Shown one piece after another: positions 11,877-23,087 of a DNA stretch of 64,000 bases. The stretch comes from Terfezia claveryi. Taxonomy: Eukaryota > Ascomycota > Pezizomycetes > Pezizales > Pezizaceae. Under the pieces are notes generated by a model, which saw only the letters and a program-made list of their open reading frames with translations, did not search any database and was not told the origin of the DNA. The DNA is taken from assembly GCA_015179025.1 (NCBI GenBank), contig WHUX01000031.1:310001-374000 (forward strand). The letters run 5' to 3'. The first letter of the stretch is position 1, and each line of letters opens with the position of its first letter. The position numbers and the translations under genes were made by a program.

Positions 11877-12525
11877 ATGTCGACACCAGAACAGATTGCT
11901 GCGCTCCAAGCTCTTAATGCTGCAGCTCGTACCACTAGCTCAGGCTCTGGTACAGGCTCCGGCACTGGTGCTAGCTTCTTCTGGTTCTGGCACTACCACA
12001 ACTAATAATTCGGACAAATGGGAACCGACCTCAGTAAAGCTCAACAACCCTACCCTCCTACGCTCCGACAATTATCCCTCCTGGAAAGTCGAAGCACAGA
12101 TACATCTCGATAATGCTGATGTATGGGAAGTGGTTTCCGGCTCTGAAGTTCAACCCTCCAACGATATCCACAACAACTGGAAACGCAAAAATCGGCAGGC
12201 TCGGTCTTTGCTTGTTCAGCTTGTATCTGAAGAATTCAAGGGAACCATTGGTAACCATGAATCCTCTGCTGCCGCTTGGAACATCCTGCAAGATACTCTA
12301 GACCGCAAAAACGTTACCTCAGCCATTACTCCTATCAATAATATTTTTGATATGAAGAAAGATCCTTCCAAGTCATGGCATGAGCACATAACAGTGTTTG
12401 AAGCTCTCTGGAATATTGTTGTTGTTAAGTTATCTACTGTAAGCACTACAGATAAACTCTGGCAACAGAGCTTTAAAGTAGCATTCATGGACCAAGAGCT
12501 TAAGGCTCAGCTTCTTCTTCGCACC
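11877..12525 (+). pseudogene. Copia gag, N-terminal part
   Basis: Starts ATG TCG ACA (MSTPEQIAALQ...). After about 31 codons of Ala/Gly/Ser-rich sequence the frame shifts near 11970, then stays open to 12525. The body has the copia Gag look: a WEPTSVKLNN entry, N-Y-P-S-W-K, a D-V-W-E-V-V segment, and A-A-A-W-N-I-L. The solo gypsy LTR interrupts it at 12525. Codons before and after that insertion join in the same frame through the duplicated GCACC, so gag was open when the LTR's parent element inserted. A one-base shift near 11970 is the only break seen here. Confidence 0.8.
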
Positions 12526-13121
12526 TGTAACGTGGGCTCTGGGAATAAGGCGACCAAGGGGTACGTCGGGGCAAGGGCAGGGCTAGGGTAAGACACACGT
12601 AGGAACGCTACGTGTGTGACTAGGGGAAGGCTGGACGGGGGGCAAGGGCAAGAGGCAAGAGAGGCAGAGGGCAAGGGGCACGAGACACGCGGAGGCGGCT
12701 GCCGCGTGTGTCGGAGGGAGGCAGCTGTGCTGCAGAGTTGTTCACGGGACAAGGCAAGACGAGGGGGTGTACAAGGGAGTACACCTTCGCGGAGAGAGGC
12801 AAGGTCTATATTAGGATACAAGACGTTGGATAGGGATCCAACGACAGTACGAGGGACAGGGGCTATATATACATGATTCCGGGCCAGGGCAACGGAAGGA
12901 ATAAGCTTCCCGAGATCCCTATCTCGGGAGCCAAGCAGGATAGCAATAACTTATCACCTGCGCCGCAGGTGATGCCTAGGGCAATAACAAGGAGATAACC
13001 AATGAACGACAATGCGACACTCGGGCAGGATCCTGTCCGAGTGTCAAACAGGACTAAGGCAACACCCTATCACCTGCGATCGCAGGTGATGACAAAGACA
13101 ACTAAGCACGCCGTTGTGACA
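12526..13121 (-). mobile_element. Solo LTR of the gypsy family, inside copia gag
   Basis: 596 bp from TGTAACGTGGGCTC to GTTGTGACA (plus-strand reading), similar to the LTRs at 17064-17689 and 23088-23713. GCACC is duplicated at 12521-12525 and 13122-13126. A TATA-like TATATATACAT lies near 12866. A single LTR with one target duplication indicates recombination between the LTRs of a former full element. Confidence 0.93.
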
Positions 13122-13609
13122 GCACCCTTCCATCAGAACTTGATAACGTTGTGGATAACCTCCGCACCAAGACTGATTTGACCTATAGTGATGTTCGAAC
13201 TCGCATTCTTGATCTCTCTCCCAATAGCTCCTCCTCTGCTGGTTCCGCCTTGATTTCTCATGGTTCCAAAAAGCAGAAGAAGAAGTCTACTGACAAGAAT
13301 AAGACTTCGACATCATCTTTACGTCCAGGCATTCCTCCTTCTAATGAATGCTCATACTGCTGGAAGCGAAATCTCCCCTCCAAGAGCCATAAGCATAATG
13401 AATGCTCGGTTCATAAGAAGGCTTTAGAAGAAAAGAAGAGTACCTCAACCTCTGGTTCAGCAAAGATATCTCAAGCCTCTATCAGCAATTCAGATATCTC
13501 CTCTAGTTTTGCCCTTGTCTCCTCCGCTACCTCCTTTACTCCTTCTACGCAATCCATTAACCTTGGACATTCTCTATCAAGTCTTACATCAACATTACAA
13601 GAGGTATAG
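13122..13609 (+). pseudogene. Copia gag, C-terminal part
   Basis: Resumes the gag frame after the solo LTR (LPSELDNVVDN...) and stays open to a TAG at 13607-13609. A basic Lys-rich stretch (K-K-Q-K-K-K) is followed by a Cys/His cluster, C-S-Y-C, then H-K-H-N-E-C. This resembles a modified CCHC nucleic-acid-binding knuckle with a longer loop than the usual CX2CX4HX4C. A Ser/Thr-rich tail follows, and the stop may be a mutated Gln codon, since the protease domain continues directly. Confidence 0.75.
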
Positions 13610-14929
13610 ACTTTTGATACTGCCGCTACACATCATATAACAGCTGACTTTTCCTGTCTCCTAGATCCAACTCTAGTGTCAATTGGCATTAAAGTTGGTG
13701 ATGGACGAGGTCTATATGCAACTCAAAAAGGAACAGTTAAGTTTGATATTATGTGTGGTAGTCAAAAAGTTCCTCTATCTCTTAGTGATGTTTTGTATAT
13801 TCCAGCTTGGTCTTATACATCTTTAGTTTCTTAGAAATATATTGCTAGGAAATGTTGGATGGTTGGAAAAGATGATTGAATTACTATTAGTTTGAAGAAT
13901 GGGATGCATCTATTTATAGCTTGATCTACTGGTTCAAATTTATATGAACTACCAGCTCAAGTGAAGCATGGTAAAGCCTATGCTTCTGTTCAGTTTTAAT
14001 ATAAAGCTTTTGGACATAGCTCTCCATAGTCTTAGTCTCATACTATTGAATGGTATCCAGATAGCAACCTTATTCCTCCACACCCTCATAAGTTCTTCTA
14101 TGAGACTTATGCTCAAAGCAATGCTAAAAATAATGCCCCCGCTCCAACCAATAAATATAGTAAGGCACCTTTTAATCTAGTACATACAGATCTTGCTGGT
14201 CCCTTTTTGGTACAATCCTTAGATGGTTCCTTCTACTAGATGATGCTTATTGATAATGCAACTTGATATACTTATATCTATTTTTTGAAGAAAAAATCAG
14301 AAGCTATAAAGTATCTTAAGGAGTTCTATAAACTTGTTTCTAATAGAACAAGTAGATATTCATACATTATCAGATCAGATAGTGGAGGTGAATATGTTAA
14401 TAATGAATGGAATACTTATTATTTATCTAAAGGTATAGAATATCAAGTCACTTCTGCCTATAGTCTGCAATTAAATAGTGATACAGAATGGTTCAATCTT
14501 GCCATTACGAACATGTTCTGAACTGCTCTGATATATGCTCTAAAATTTCTATGGACTGAAGCCTTCAACTGGGCTACCTACCTACAAAATTAACTACCTT
14601 ATTCTGCTCTACAAGGAAAGACACCTTATGAGGCTATATATAATAAATGACCTTCTAAGTGCTATATTATGATCTCTGAACTACAGTGGGGTCTTGGATC
14701 TAAACTGGAGCCATAAGTACTTAAAGGTTACTTAATTAGATTTATTGGTAAATCTTTAGTCTCAGTTTTTATTCTATTTAAGAGAATAGTTGATACACCT
14801 CACATTAAAAATATTAGGTTTATACCTACAGATTATATATTATCTACTTTTATCGAGATTGATCCACTAGCTTTAGTATCAATACTATCTTCTGCTATTT
14901 TACCCCCTAAGTTACCCTTAACATAGGAA
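13610..14929 (+). pseudogene. Copia protease and integrase, degraded
   Basis: The protease core F-D-T-A-A-T-H-H-I lies at about 13611-13640, where the family has D-S/T-G-A. Integrase follows, with H-T-D-L-A-G-P (~14185), R-S-D-S-G-G-E-Y (~14370) and L-P-Y-S-A-L-Q-G-K-T-P-Y-E-A (~14595). Many in-frame TAG/TGA codons sit where the family has Gln, Arg or Trp; for example TGA before Y-T-Y-I-Y where copia integrases have Arg. The zinc-binding H/C residues before the core are largely lost. Base composition is much more AT-rich than in gag. Function is lost. Confidence 0.85.
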
Positions 14930-14934
14930 GTATC
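14930..14934. repeat. Target-site duplication of the TRIM-like element
   Basis: GTATC is repeated at 16726-16730. Confidence 0.9.
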
Positions 14935-16725
14935 TGTAAGGAAGTCACATTCCATTTCCCAATGAAATGTAACTCCCGTTACATACCAACTTTTAACCTA
15001 GTGGAATAAGATATTATCAGGCCGCCAGCGTCGGCCGGCAGTTGATAATAAAGGTATAGTAACTCATGTATTTCATTATAGTAATGAGCGTGACCATTGG
15101 AAGGGTCATGCGATACTTGTAGTTCTATTTCCTAGTAGTTTCTAGTAGTTTCTATCATGTTGATTTCAAATCATGTAATGGGTCAGATGATGGCGCACTG
15201 CCCCAGCACTGCCCCAGCACTGCCCCACTGTGGACAGTATATAGTCTCCTGAATTCCCCTCAGTTGGAGGAGCGTTCAAGTCAGTTTAAGCCAGAGGTAG
15301 AGAGAGAAACACAGTAGTAGATATCTACCAATAATAAAGTATTGAGCTATTATATTCTGGGCCCGTTTGGGCCCATCTCCCTCTATGTTTCAATAACAAG
15401 TTATAGGCTGGTCGGGCCTACCTTTTACAACTAGAGCGACAATAGAATATATGCAAGCAAGATATACTTAAACAGAAGCTATAGGTTCCGTGCACCTATA
15501 GTTTGCTGTAGTAAACTCTGGTACTGCCGCCCGGCAGTAGAGAGTTGGTTATGAAGCACGCCGCCTTACATTACATTTTTTAATAGGACATAGTACTTTA
15601 TTGTTTAAGTCTCAAGTGGTAACAATAGCAAGCTTCTATGAAAAGTAATAGACGTATCTACCTCTATTACAATAGTATGAAGTGTTATAACTAAACTCAA
15701 GACAAAGAGTTTATTATAATAGCTAAAGGTTACAATAAAAAGTACTTGTCAATAGGAAGTTATTAAGTATATAACTTATACTTCAAAGATTTAGATACAT
15801 ATTTAAAGACTTGGTTTTTCCTTGCCAAAGTCAGACTTGGTTCCTCTTCACCAAAGTCAGTACAATTGAATTGGTTACTCAATTGTAAGGTCCCACATTT
15901 TCTGGTAATGTGCGACAAACTTAATAACTTGTGTTGGAAAGGTTGGAGGCCTGACCGAACAGTTATTTATTATTGTGTGGTATTAACAAATCTTATCAGT
16001 ATAACAACATATATTTAAACAACAACTTGCGACAAGGTAAAGCTTTAATTTTTAAGAGTAGGACTCTCTTTTTTGAGGGAGCCATGTAAGGAAGTCACAT
16101 TCCATTTCCCAATGAAATGTAACTCTCGTTACATACCAACTTTTAACCTAGTGGAATAAGATATTATCAGGCCGCCAGCGTCGGCCGGCAGTTGATAATA
16201 AAGGTATAGTAACTCATGTATTTCATTATAGTAATGAGCGTGACCATTGGAAGGGTCATGCGATACTTGTAGTTCTATTTCCTAGTAGTTTCTAGTAGTT
16301 TCTATCATGTTGATTTCAAATCATGTAATGGGTCAGATGATGGCGCACTGCCCCAGCACTGCCCCAGCACTGCCCCACTGTGGATAGTATATAGTCCCCT
16401 GAATTCCCCTCAGTTGGAGGAGTGTTCAAGTCAGTTTAAGCCAGAGGTAGAGAGAGAAACACAGTAGTAGATATCTACCAATAATAAAGTATTGAGCTAT
16501 TATATTCTGGGCCCGTTTGGGCCCATCTCCCTCTATGTTTCAATAACAAGTTATAGGCTGGTCGGGCCTACCTTTTACAACTAGAGCGACAATAGAATAT
16601 ATGCAAGCAAGATATACTTAAACAGAAGCTATAGGTTCCGTGCACCTATAGTTTGCTGTAGTAAACTCTAGTACTGCCGCCCGGCAGTAGAGAGTTGGTT
16701 ATGAAGCACGCCGCCTTACATTACA
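14935..16725 (+). mobile_element. TRIM-like LTR element, 1.79 kb, non-coding
   Basis: Two 641-bp direct LTRs (14935-15575, 16085-16725), TGTAAGGAAG...CCTTACATTACA, differ at only about five positions. The 509-bp interior has no useful frame. A polypurine tract GAGGGAGCCA abuts the right LTR (16075-16084), and TGGTAACAATAGCAAG near 15617 is a possible primer site, though set back about 40 bp. The size and lack of coding fit a terminal-repeat retrotransposon in miniature, mobilised in trans. Low LTR divergence makes it one of the youngest LTR insertions here. Strand follows the polypurine tract. Confidence 0.9.
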
Positions 16726-16730
16726 GTATC

Positions 16731-17058
16731 TCATTCACCTATACTATTTTCATATTCAACCTTATAACCAATAAGTACTACTACCTTTACTATACCTAGA
16801 GTATTTAAAGATAATGATTATATTATCTTGATCCTTGACTCTATATTTTCTTTAACTCTACAAGCTAAAACTCTTTCCAATATATTACTTTTAACTCAAT
16901 TACCTTTAACTTAGTTACCCTCAACTCAATTACCCTCAACTCAGTTACTCTCAACTTAGTTACTCTCAACTCAGTTACCCTCAACTCTTGAAATATCTTC
17001 TTTAAAATCTTGGGTTTTTCAAGAACTTGATGATTCTAATGAATATATTAAATGGCTA
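16731..17058 (+). pseudogene. Copia interdomain linker between integrase and RT
   Basis: This is the copia segment between the TRIM-like and gypsy insertions. It is AT-rich and includes a 15-bp tandem repeat (about 16895-16990) that would encode a repeated T-Q-L-P-S pentapeptide, with two units carrying TAG in place of CAG. It continues with S-W-V-F-Q-E-L-D-D-S. The linker between integrase and RT is normally variable in copia elements. Confidence 0.65.
16895..16990. repeat. 15-bp coding minisatellite in the copia linker
   Basis: Six to seven units of CTCAACTCAGTTACC. The period is a multiple of three and keeps the frame, giving T-Q-L-P-S repeats; CAG to TAG changes put stops in two units. 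Confidence 0.8.
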
Positions 17059-17063
17059 AATAC

Positions 17064-17689
17064 TGTAATGATAGCTCTGGAGACAAGGCGACCAAGGGGT
17101 ATGCTGGAGCAAGGGCAAGGCTAGGTTGATACTCACATAGGAATGCTATGTGTGTGACTAGGGGAAAGGCTAGGACGGGGGCAAGGGCGAGGGCGAGAGA
17201 GGCAGTGGGCAAGGGACACGAAACACGTGGAGGCAGTTGCTGCGTGTATCAGAGGGAGGTAGCTGTGCTGCAGAGCTGTTCACGAGACAAGGGGGTACAC
17301 AAGGGAGGTGCACAAGTGCTGAGAGAGGCAAGGTCCTGTATTTGATATACAAGACATTGGATAGGGATCCAATGACTGTACGAGGGACAGGGGCTATATA
17401 TATATAATTCCGGGTCAGGACAATAGAAGGAATAAGCTTCCCAAGAACCCTTATCTCGGAAGCCAAGCAAGGTAACGATAACCCATCACCTTCGATCACA
17501 GGTGATGATAAAGGCAACAATGTCAATAACCCATCACCTGCGTTATAAGTGATGACGAGGGCAATAATAACAATAACCCATCACCTGTGTTGCAGGTGAT
17601 GCCGAGGGCAACAATAACAATAACCCATCAACAATAACCGAACAAGCCTGTTCGAGTGTCAAATCAAGACTAAGAACATGGTTGTGACA
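17064..17689 (-). repeat. Gypsy 3' LTR
   Basis: In minus orientation it runs from TGTCACAACCATG to a CATTACA end. It contains short palindromic CATCACCTGCG...CAGGTGATG units repeated three times near its 5' end, and a TATA-like run at about 17395-17406. Confidence 0.92.
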
Positions 17690-17824
17690 CTATCCCATCT
17701 TTAGGCTGGAGCTCCAGTGACTAGGAGGCCTAGGCACGGTAACCGGTAAAATCAACATAGGAAACAACAACAACAATGGTAAGAACAAGAACCCCAACTC
17801 TAAAAAACAATTGGGACGCAAAAG

Positions 17825-18020
17825 GTCTGACATCATTTAACTGGGTGAGGCTTGCTCGAGTATTGTTGGTGGAATAGGGTGACCAAGTCCTGTGCATTTT
17901 CCAAGTCCTCCGTAAGTTGCCAAGTAGTCTCCTCATCCCCTAACCACTTAACCTTATACTGAACTCATCCAAAGCGTTTCCTTGAGTCCAGTACCTCCTC
18001 AACCTCCCACTCCTCTTCAC
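17825..18020 (-). pseudogene. Gypsy chromodomain
   Basis: E-E-E-W-E-V-E-E-V-L-D-S-R is followed by V-Q-Y-K-V-K-W-L-G, E-E-T-T-W-Q and L-V-T-L-F-H. This has the chromodomain pattern of Y/W aromatics and V-K-W, here at the integrase C-terminus as in chromoviruses, where it guides integration to modified histones. One in-frame TGA stands between F-G and V-Q-Y. The frame ends at a stop near 17830. Confidence 0.85.
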
Positions 18021-18044
18021 CTACATCAGGAAAGAAAATAGTTT

Positions 18045-18243
18045 GTCTCCAGTGTCTCTAGAGACAGTATTGCCACTAGAGACAAGGTGTGTCTCTACGA
18101 TTGGCATCATGTCTCCCAGTGTCTCCTGGAGACACTGGGAGACACTGGGAGACATATGGGAGACACTTAGGAGACATCTAGGAGACATAAAAGACACAAA
18201 AGACACCAGAGACAACCCTGTCTCCTGGAGACACCACCTGGCG
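18045..18243. repeat. GGAGACAC(TG) tandem repeat inside gypsy pol
   Basis: About fifteen degenerate ~10-bp units (tgggagacac, taggagacat, aaaagacac) separate the integrase tail from the chromodomain. The expansion is not a normal part of gypsy integrase. It may have grown after the element died. Confidence 0.85.
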
Positions 18244-19640
18244 TCCTGATACCACTTTTTTCTTGCTGATGTACGATCACCACTGAAGGAGGTGGGGGGT
18301 GCTTTTGCCCGAGAAGGGGATCGTCGGTGGCTGGCTCGATCTCCGAGACATGAATGACTGGATGGCGCTTGATATCCTTGGGAAACCTCAGCCAATAAGC
18401 ATGAGTGCCCACAGCTGCTAACACCTCGTAGGGGCCTAGGAACTTGTGATCCAGCTTGTGAGATGGCCGTTCCGTTCGGAAGTGCCTGTTGGAGAGCCAC
18501 ACCTTATCTCCTGGCTGATACCTGGGGGCTGGCAACTGTGATCTGTTGGTATACTCTATTTGCCTAGCTTGAGCATATACTAGTTCAGCTCTTAGGGTGG
18601 AGTGCAACTCAGCAATCTCTATGGTGAACTCCTTAGCTGGGGTGTTCTCCCTAGCCTTTTCCAGGGGTGCTAGAGAGTCCATGAAACGAGGGTGCCAGCC
18701 ATAATTGGCCAGGAACAGGGAAGTTTTTAGAGTCTCCAAGAAATAGTTGTTAGCGGCGAACTCACAGGTTGCCAGCAGCGAAACCTAGTTGTTTTGCTGG
18801 TAATTGACATATGCTCTCAGGTACTGCTTTATGATCGCATTCATTCACTCAGACTAACCATCTGTTTGGGGGTGATACACCATGGAGAGGTGTACGTTGA
18901 TTCTCAGAAGCTCGCAGAATACCTTCTAGAAGTCTGAGATGAATTAGGGGCCACGGTCCGAGACGACTGACTTAGGGAGATCATGGTAGCGAAATACATA
19001 GTTGAGGTAGAGGCTAGTGAGGTCCCGGGCCGAACAGGTATCATGGCAAGGTACAATATGCCTCATTTTGGTCAATCAGTCTACTACCATAAGAATAGTA
19101 TTAAACCCTGAATCCTCCAGCAACCCAGTCACAAAGTCCATGGTTAGGTGTTGCCAAGGTTAGTCTGGGATCTCCAGGGGCTTCAGGGTCCCATAAGGAG
19201 CATGACGGGTAGGCTTAGCATGCTTGCAAACATGGTAGTTCCGTATGTACCACTCTACCTCCTTCCGTTGGTCAATCCACGTATATTGCCTAGCTAGCAG
19301 CTCTAACGTTTTAGCTACCCTAGGATGACCTGCAGCCAGGGTATCATGGTGTTCCTTGATCAGCTGCATCCGCAGCTCCCCTTCAGGTATATAGAGCCGA
19401 TCTAGGTAGTATAGGAGGCCGTCCTGAGTCATGCACTTAGCTAGGGAAATCTTGGTGTGACAGCGCTGTCTAGACTCTACTGCGGCAATTATATCCTTAA
19501 CTAGGTCGTCCTCCGCATATGCCCATTGTATACGCAGAAGGAGATCTACTCCGGAGTTCACTTCAGCTTTAGCATCAGCATCAACATGGCTATTGGCCGC
19601 CAGATCGAGATTTTTAGGTTTCAGTACCACCTGATTTTGG
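18167..19640 (-). pseudogene. Gypsy integrase
   Basis: The HHCC zinc region lies near 19200-19420 (E-H-H-D-T-L-A-A-G-H-P, then a C-K-H-A-K-P-T motif). The first Cys of the CxxC pair appears as Tyr. The core has M-D-F-V-T-G, V-D followed by TGA where Arg is expected, S-D-R-G-P followed by TAG where Gln is expected, and a Q-T-D-G stretch with TAG and TGA. The C-terminal G-D-K-V-W-L-S and G-P-Y-E-V segments near 18430-18520 are well preserved. All stops fit C-to-T changes on one strand or the other. Confidence 0.88.
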
Positions 19641-21645
19641 AACTTTAGCCTTTCATCCCCCCCTTTAGGGAGATCTCCTGATCTCCTGGTCAGTGCATCC
19701 GGCTTACCCCCAGCTTTTCCAGGCCGATACTTGATCTTGAAGTTGAATCGAGATAAGAACTCCGACCACCTAGCCTGCTGTTAGTTCAGCAGCTTAGTGG
19801 TAGTGAAGTACTCAAGGTTCTTATGATCGGATAGCACCTCGATGATCCTCTTGGCTGACTCTAGGTGTGGCCTCCATTTCTTGAATACTCATACAATGGC
19901 CATTAACTTCTTATCATAGATTTCATAATTACACTCCGCCGGGGAGTGCTTTTTTGAGAAGTATTTCACTGGGTGTAGGATGCCGTTATTGTCGTTCTGG
20001 GACAGGATTCCTGTAGAGACATAGTTGGAGGCATCAGTTTCAATGATATACTCCTGTTCGGGGTTGAAATGGACCAGGATCAGTGCTGAGCAGAAAGCTT
20101 CCTTGAGGTTCTGGAAGGTGGAAAAGGCTTCTGGATTCCAGTAGAAGGCCCTTTTCGTCAGGTGTGAACCAGCTTCTACCTTCCTTTTCATCAGGGCTGT
20201 CAGGGGTGCCGCGATCCTTGACTATCCCAGGATAAATCAGCAGTAGAAGTTGGCAAATCTTAGGAAAGCTTGCATATCCTTCAAATTGGCTGGGGTTTCC
20301 CACTCTTGGATTGTAGCAACTTTGGCGGGGTCTATTCTAATACCTTCCGTAGTTATGATCAAGCCCAGGTACTTCACTTCTTGGATGTGAAATTCGCATT
20401 TTTCAGGTTTAAGGTATAGCCCAGCCTGCTCCAGCTTCTCCAAGACTTACCTGATATGGATTTTGTGCTCTGCCAGAGTATCTGAATAGATCAAGATATC
20501 GTCAAGGTAAAACATGCAGAACACATCCAGAAGTCTTGCAAAGTGTCATTAATAAAGTATTGGAAAGAGGCCGGGGCATTGATTAAGCCGAAGGGCATGA
20601 CGTTGTACTCGAAGTGGCCATAACGTGTCCGGAAGGCAGTTTTCCACTCCTCCCCCTCAGCGATCCATACCAGGTTGTACGCCCCTCTCAAGTCCAATTT
20701 AGTGTACCATTTTGCCTTGGAAAGCCTAGCTAATGTCTCCTAGATTAGAGGTAGGGGGTACCTCTTTTTGACTGTTATCTCATTTAGGCCCCAGTAATCG
20801 ACACACAACTGGAGAGAGCTGTCCGATTTCTTTACCAACAGCATCGGGGTATCTGCTGGTAAGGAGCTATGGCAAATGAAGCTCTTGTTAAGGTTTTCCT
20901 CCAAGTATTTCTTTAAAGCTTCTACCTCTAACCGGGACATTCCATAGAGGGGCCCATAGGGGGGGGTCTTACCCTCTATCAGCGGAATAGTGTAGTTATA
21001 TGGCTGGTGGGGTGCGAGCTTTTCTGCGGCCTTCTCCGAGAACAGGTCGATAAATTCGTAGTATTCGTCTGGGACCATGGACTTCCACTCCTCTTTAGAC
21101 CTCGTCTTATTAATCTCCAGGTTCACCTCATGTATGGACAGGGCATGAGCCTTCAACTTGTACCTCCTGGTGAGGTAAGTAAAAGCCCCTGCTCCAATAA
21201 AGCTAACATTCAGAGGTTTTGTAGGTGGTATAATGGGGGGAATTGAGGGAACAGGGGGAACAGTGGGCACAGGGGTGGAAGCGGAGAAAACAGGGGGATT
21301 GGCATCGATGTGTGCATGCCGATGTACTACTTGGGTCAGGTGGGTTATCGGGGGTGGTAAGGCATACAGCCCAGTAATGGTGGCCTTTGGATTTCCGCAG
21401 TGTTTTTGGCAATACTGGCTATTGAACTGCAGGGTGTACAAGCTAAAGCTAACCGATATATCGTGTATTCTGAGCCAGGGGATTCTAAGGACAATTGGAT
21501 ATTTTAGCTTAGTGACGAACATCAGAAGGTTGGCCTCGGAGTGATCCCCCACTAGAGCAGGCAAGCACACAATATCAGTGATATCTCCAGAGGAGATGGG
21601 TCGAACATCAATGATATCTAGGACACCGGTGGTTTTGAGCTTGGA
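19641..21645 (-). pseudogene. Gypsy reverse transcriptase and RNase H
   Basis: RT motifs include L-C-V-D-Y-W-G-L-N near 20780, D-L-R-G-A-Y-N near 20690, [12 protein letters not shown] near 20600, and Y-L-D-D at 20498-20509. A one-base loss just upstream of YLDD (~20525) puts the catalytic motif out of frame. RNase H starts with the E-T-D-A-S motif near 20035 and includes F-S-K-K-H-S-P-A-E-C-N-Y. In-frame stops occur throughout. Confidence 0.88.
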
Positions 21646-21850
21646 CGTGGGTATAGAGAATTTACTGACAAAGGCTTAGTCAATGAATGCAATTCTTGAA
21701 GCTCCGCAATCTATAAGTGCTGACATATTGATTGTTCTATCACTGATTCTGAGGGAGATAGATACAACAAAATGCTCGCTGAACAAGCAAGATTCGTCAA
21801 TAGCAGAAGAAACAGAAAATGCAGAAAAAGACAAATGGCCTGGGGCAGGT
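21646..21850 (-). pseudogene. Gypsy aspartic protease
   Basis: A-L-I-D-C-G-A-S near 21700 is the retroviral-type D-S/T-G-A catalytic motif with Ser replaced by Cys. An in-frame TAA follows shortly after. The frame then leads towards RT through F-V-S-K-F-S. Confidence 0.7.
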
Positions 21851-23051
21851 CCCTTGCTAGTGTCAGTAACTAGGCAAGGGACAGGGCTTTTCCCAACTCA
21901 TCAACCTCCTCAATCCTGGATTCAGAGATGGCGTGGGTGGCCATTGAGCGGTTTTTTTGGAGGGGACATGCCGCGATAAAATGGTCTCCTTTTCCATATG
22001 CTATACACAGCCCATTTATTTGGCGGCGATCTCTCTCCTCCTGGGTTAACTATGGCCTACCTGCGGATAGGTCCATAGGTGCGGCACCACCTGCTACGAG
22101 AGAGGGGTGCGCGGGTTTGTTGGCCGAGGCCGGAACTTAGGCAAGCTGGGGGGTTAGTTGCTGTTGTTGGTATTGCTGTGGTTGCTGAGGTGAGCGGGTG
22201 GCAGGGTGGAAGGTATGGCGGTATCTCAACCTAGCTATCCGTTGTTCCACCCTAGATGCCTGGTCAATTAATTCGTCAAGACTTTTGGTCTCTGGGAGGG
22301 TGACCATGGCTTATTGAAGGTTGTCATTCAGTCCCTCCTGGAACTGCTTGAGCTTTGACTGGTCGTTCTACAATACTTCTGCTGCCAGCCTGGAGAACTC
22401 TACCACATATGTAGACAGATCTGAATTGCATTATTTCAGAGCTCGGAGGGCTCGGCTAGCTGTGTCCACGGCATCGGGGTCCCCAAAAGCCCTGTCTAGA
22501 ATAGCGAAGAGTGCCAGGATGCCGTCCAGCTTAATCCCAGTGTCAAGGACATATGGCTGGATTTGATCTACTGCCTTACCCTCCAGCAGAGTAAAGACAT
22601 AAGCCAATCGGTGTTGCTCGGATGGAAATCTGGCTGAGTCCCCATTGAGTTTGAGGTTTACCGAGTTCTTCCAGGCTCGGAGGCGAGCCCTATCCCCATT
22701 GAATTTGGGGGGGGTTGGAATACTTTCGGTTTTGGTGGTTAGTGTGGAGGGTGGGGTTGCCGACATAGTGGCCATAGCGTGGTTGAGGGTCTGGATAATG
22801 GTTCGCTCGTTGGCCAGAGCGATGGTGGCATTGTCGAGGTCGTTTTGGAGTACTGTGATTTCTTTATCGGCAGATCTCAGTTTTCGTTCCACCATGGCCA
22901 AGCTATTGCCGAGTTCGGCCCCGATGCCATCCATGGCCTCGAAGATGTCGATGATCTCTCGACGATAGGTATTCAATTCGTTCGGGCCTGAGGGTATAGG
23001 GGAGTTCCTCCAGGTTTGAAACCTGACAGCAGGTAGAGGGGTTCCGGACAT
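21851..23051 (-). pseudogene. Gypsy gag
   Basis: Open from Met at 23051 to 22431 (206 codons, MSGTPLPAVRF...), with a helical N-terminal region and the Gag core P-K-F-N-G-D-R-A-R-L-R-A-W-K followed by Y-V-F-T-L-L-E-G-K-A. Beyond 22431 it continues with stops through F-Q-E-G-L-N-D and a Gln-rich stretch to a decayed zinc knuckle near 22000. There C-I-A-Y-G-K-G-D-H-F-I-A-A-C has Tyr in place of the second Cys. Just upstream of the Met lies the 5' LTR boundary at 23088. Confidence 0.85.
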
Positions 23052-23087
23052 AATAGCGTACCAGTTGGTCGAGAAGATCCAACGTAG

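Noticed and set aside
18021..18500. 159-codon minus-strand frame
   Set aside because: It mixes an out-of-frame reading of gypsy integrase with the GAGACAC repeat.
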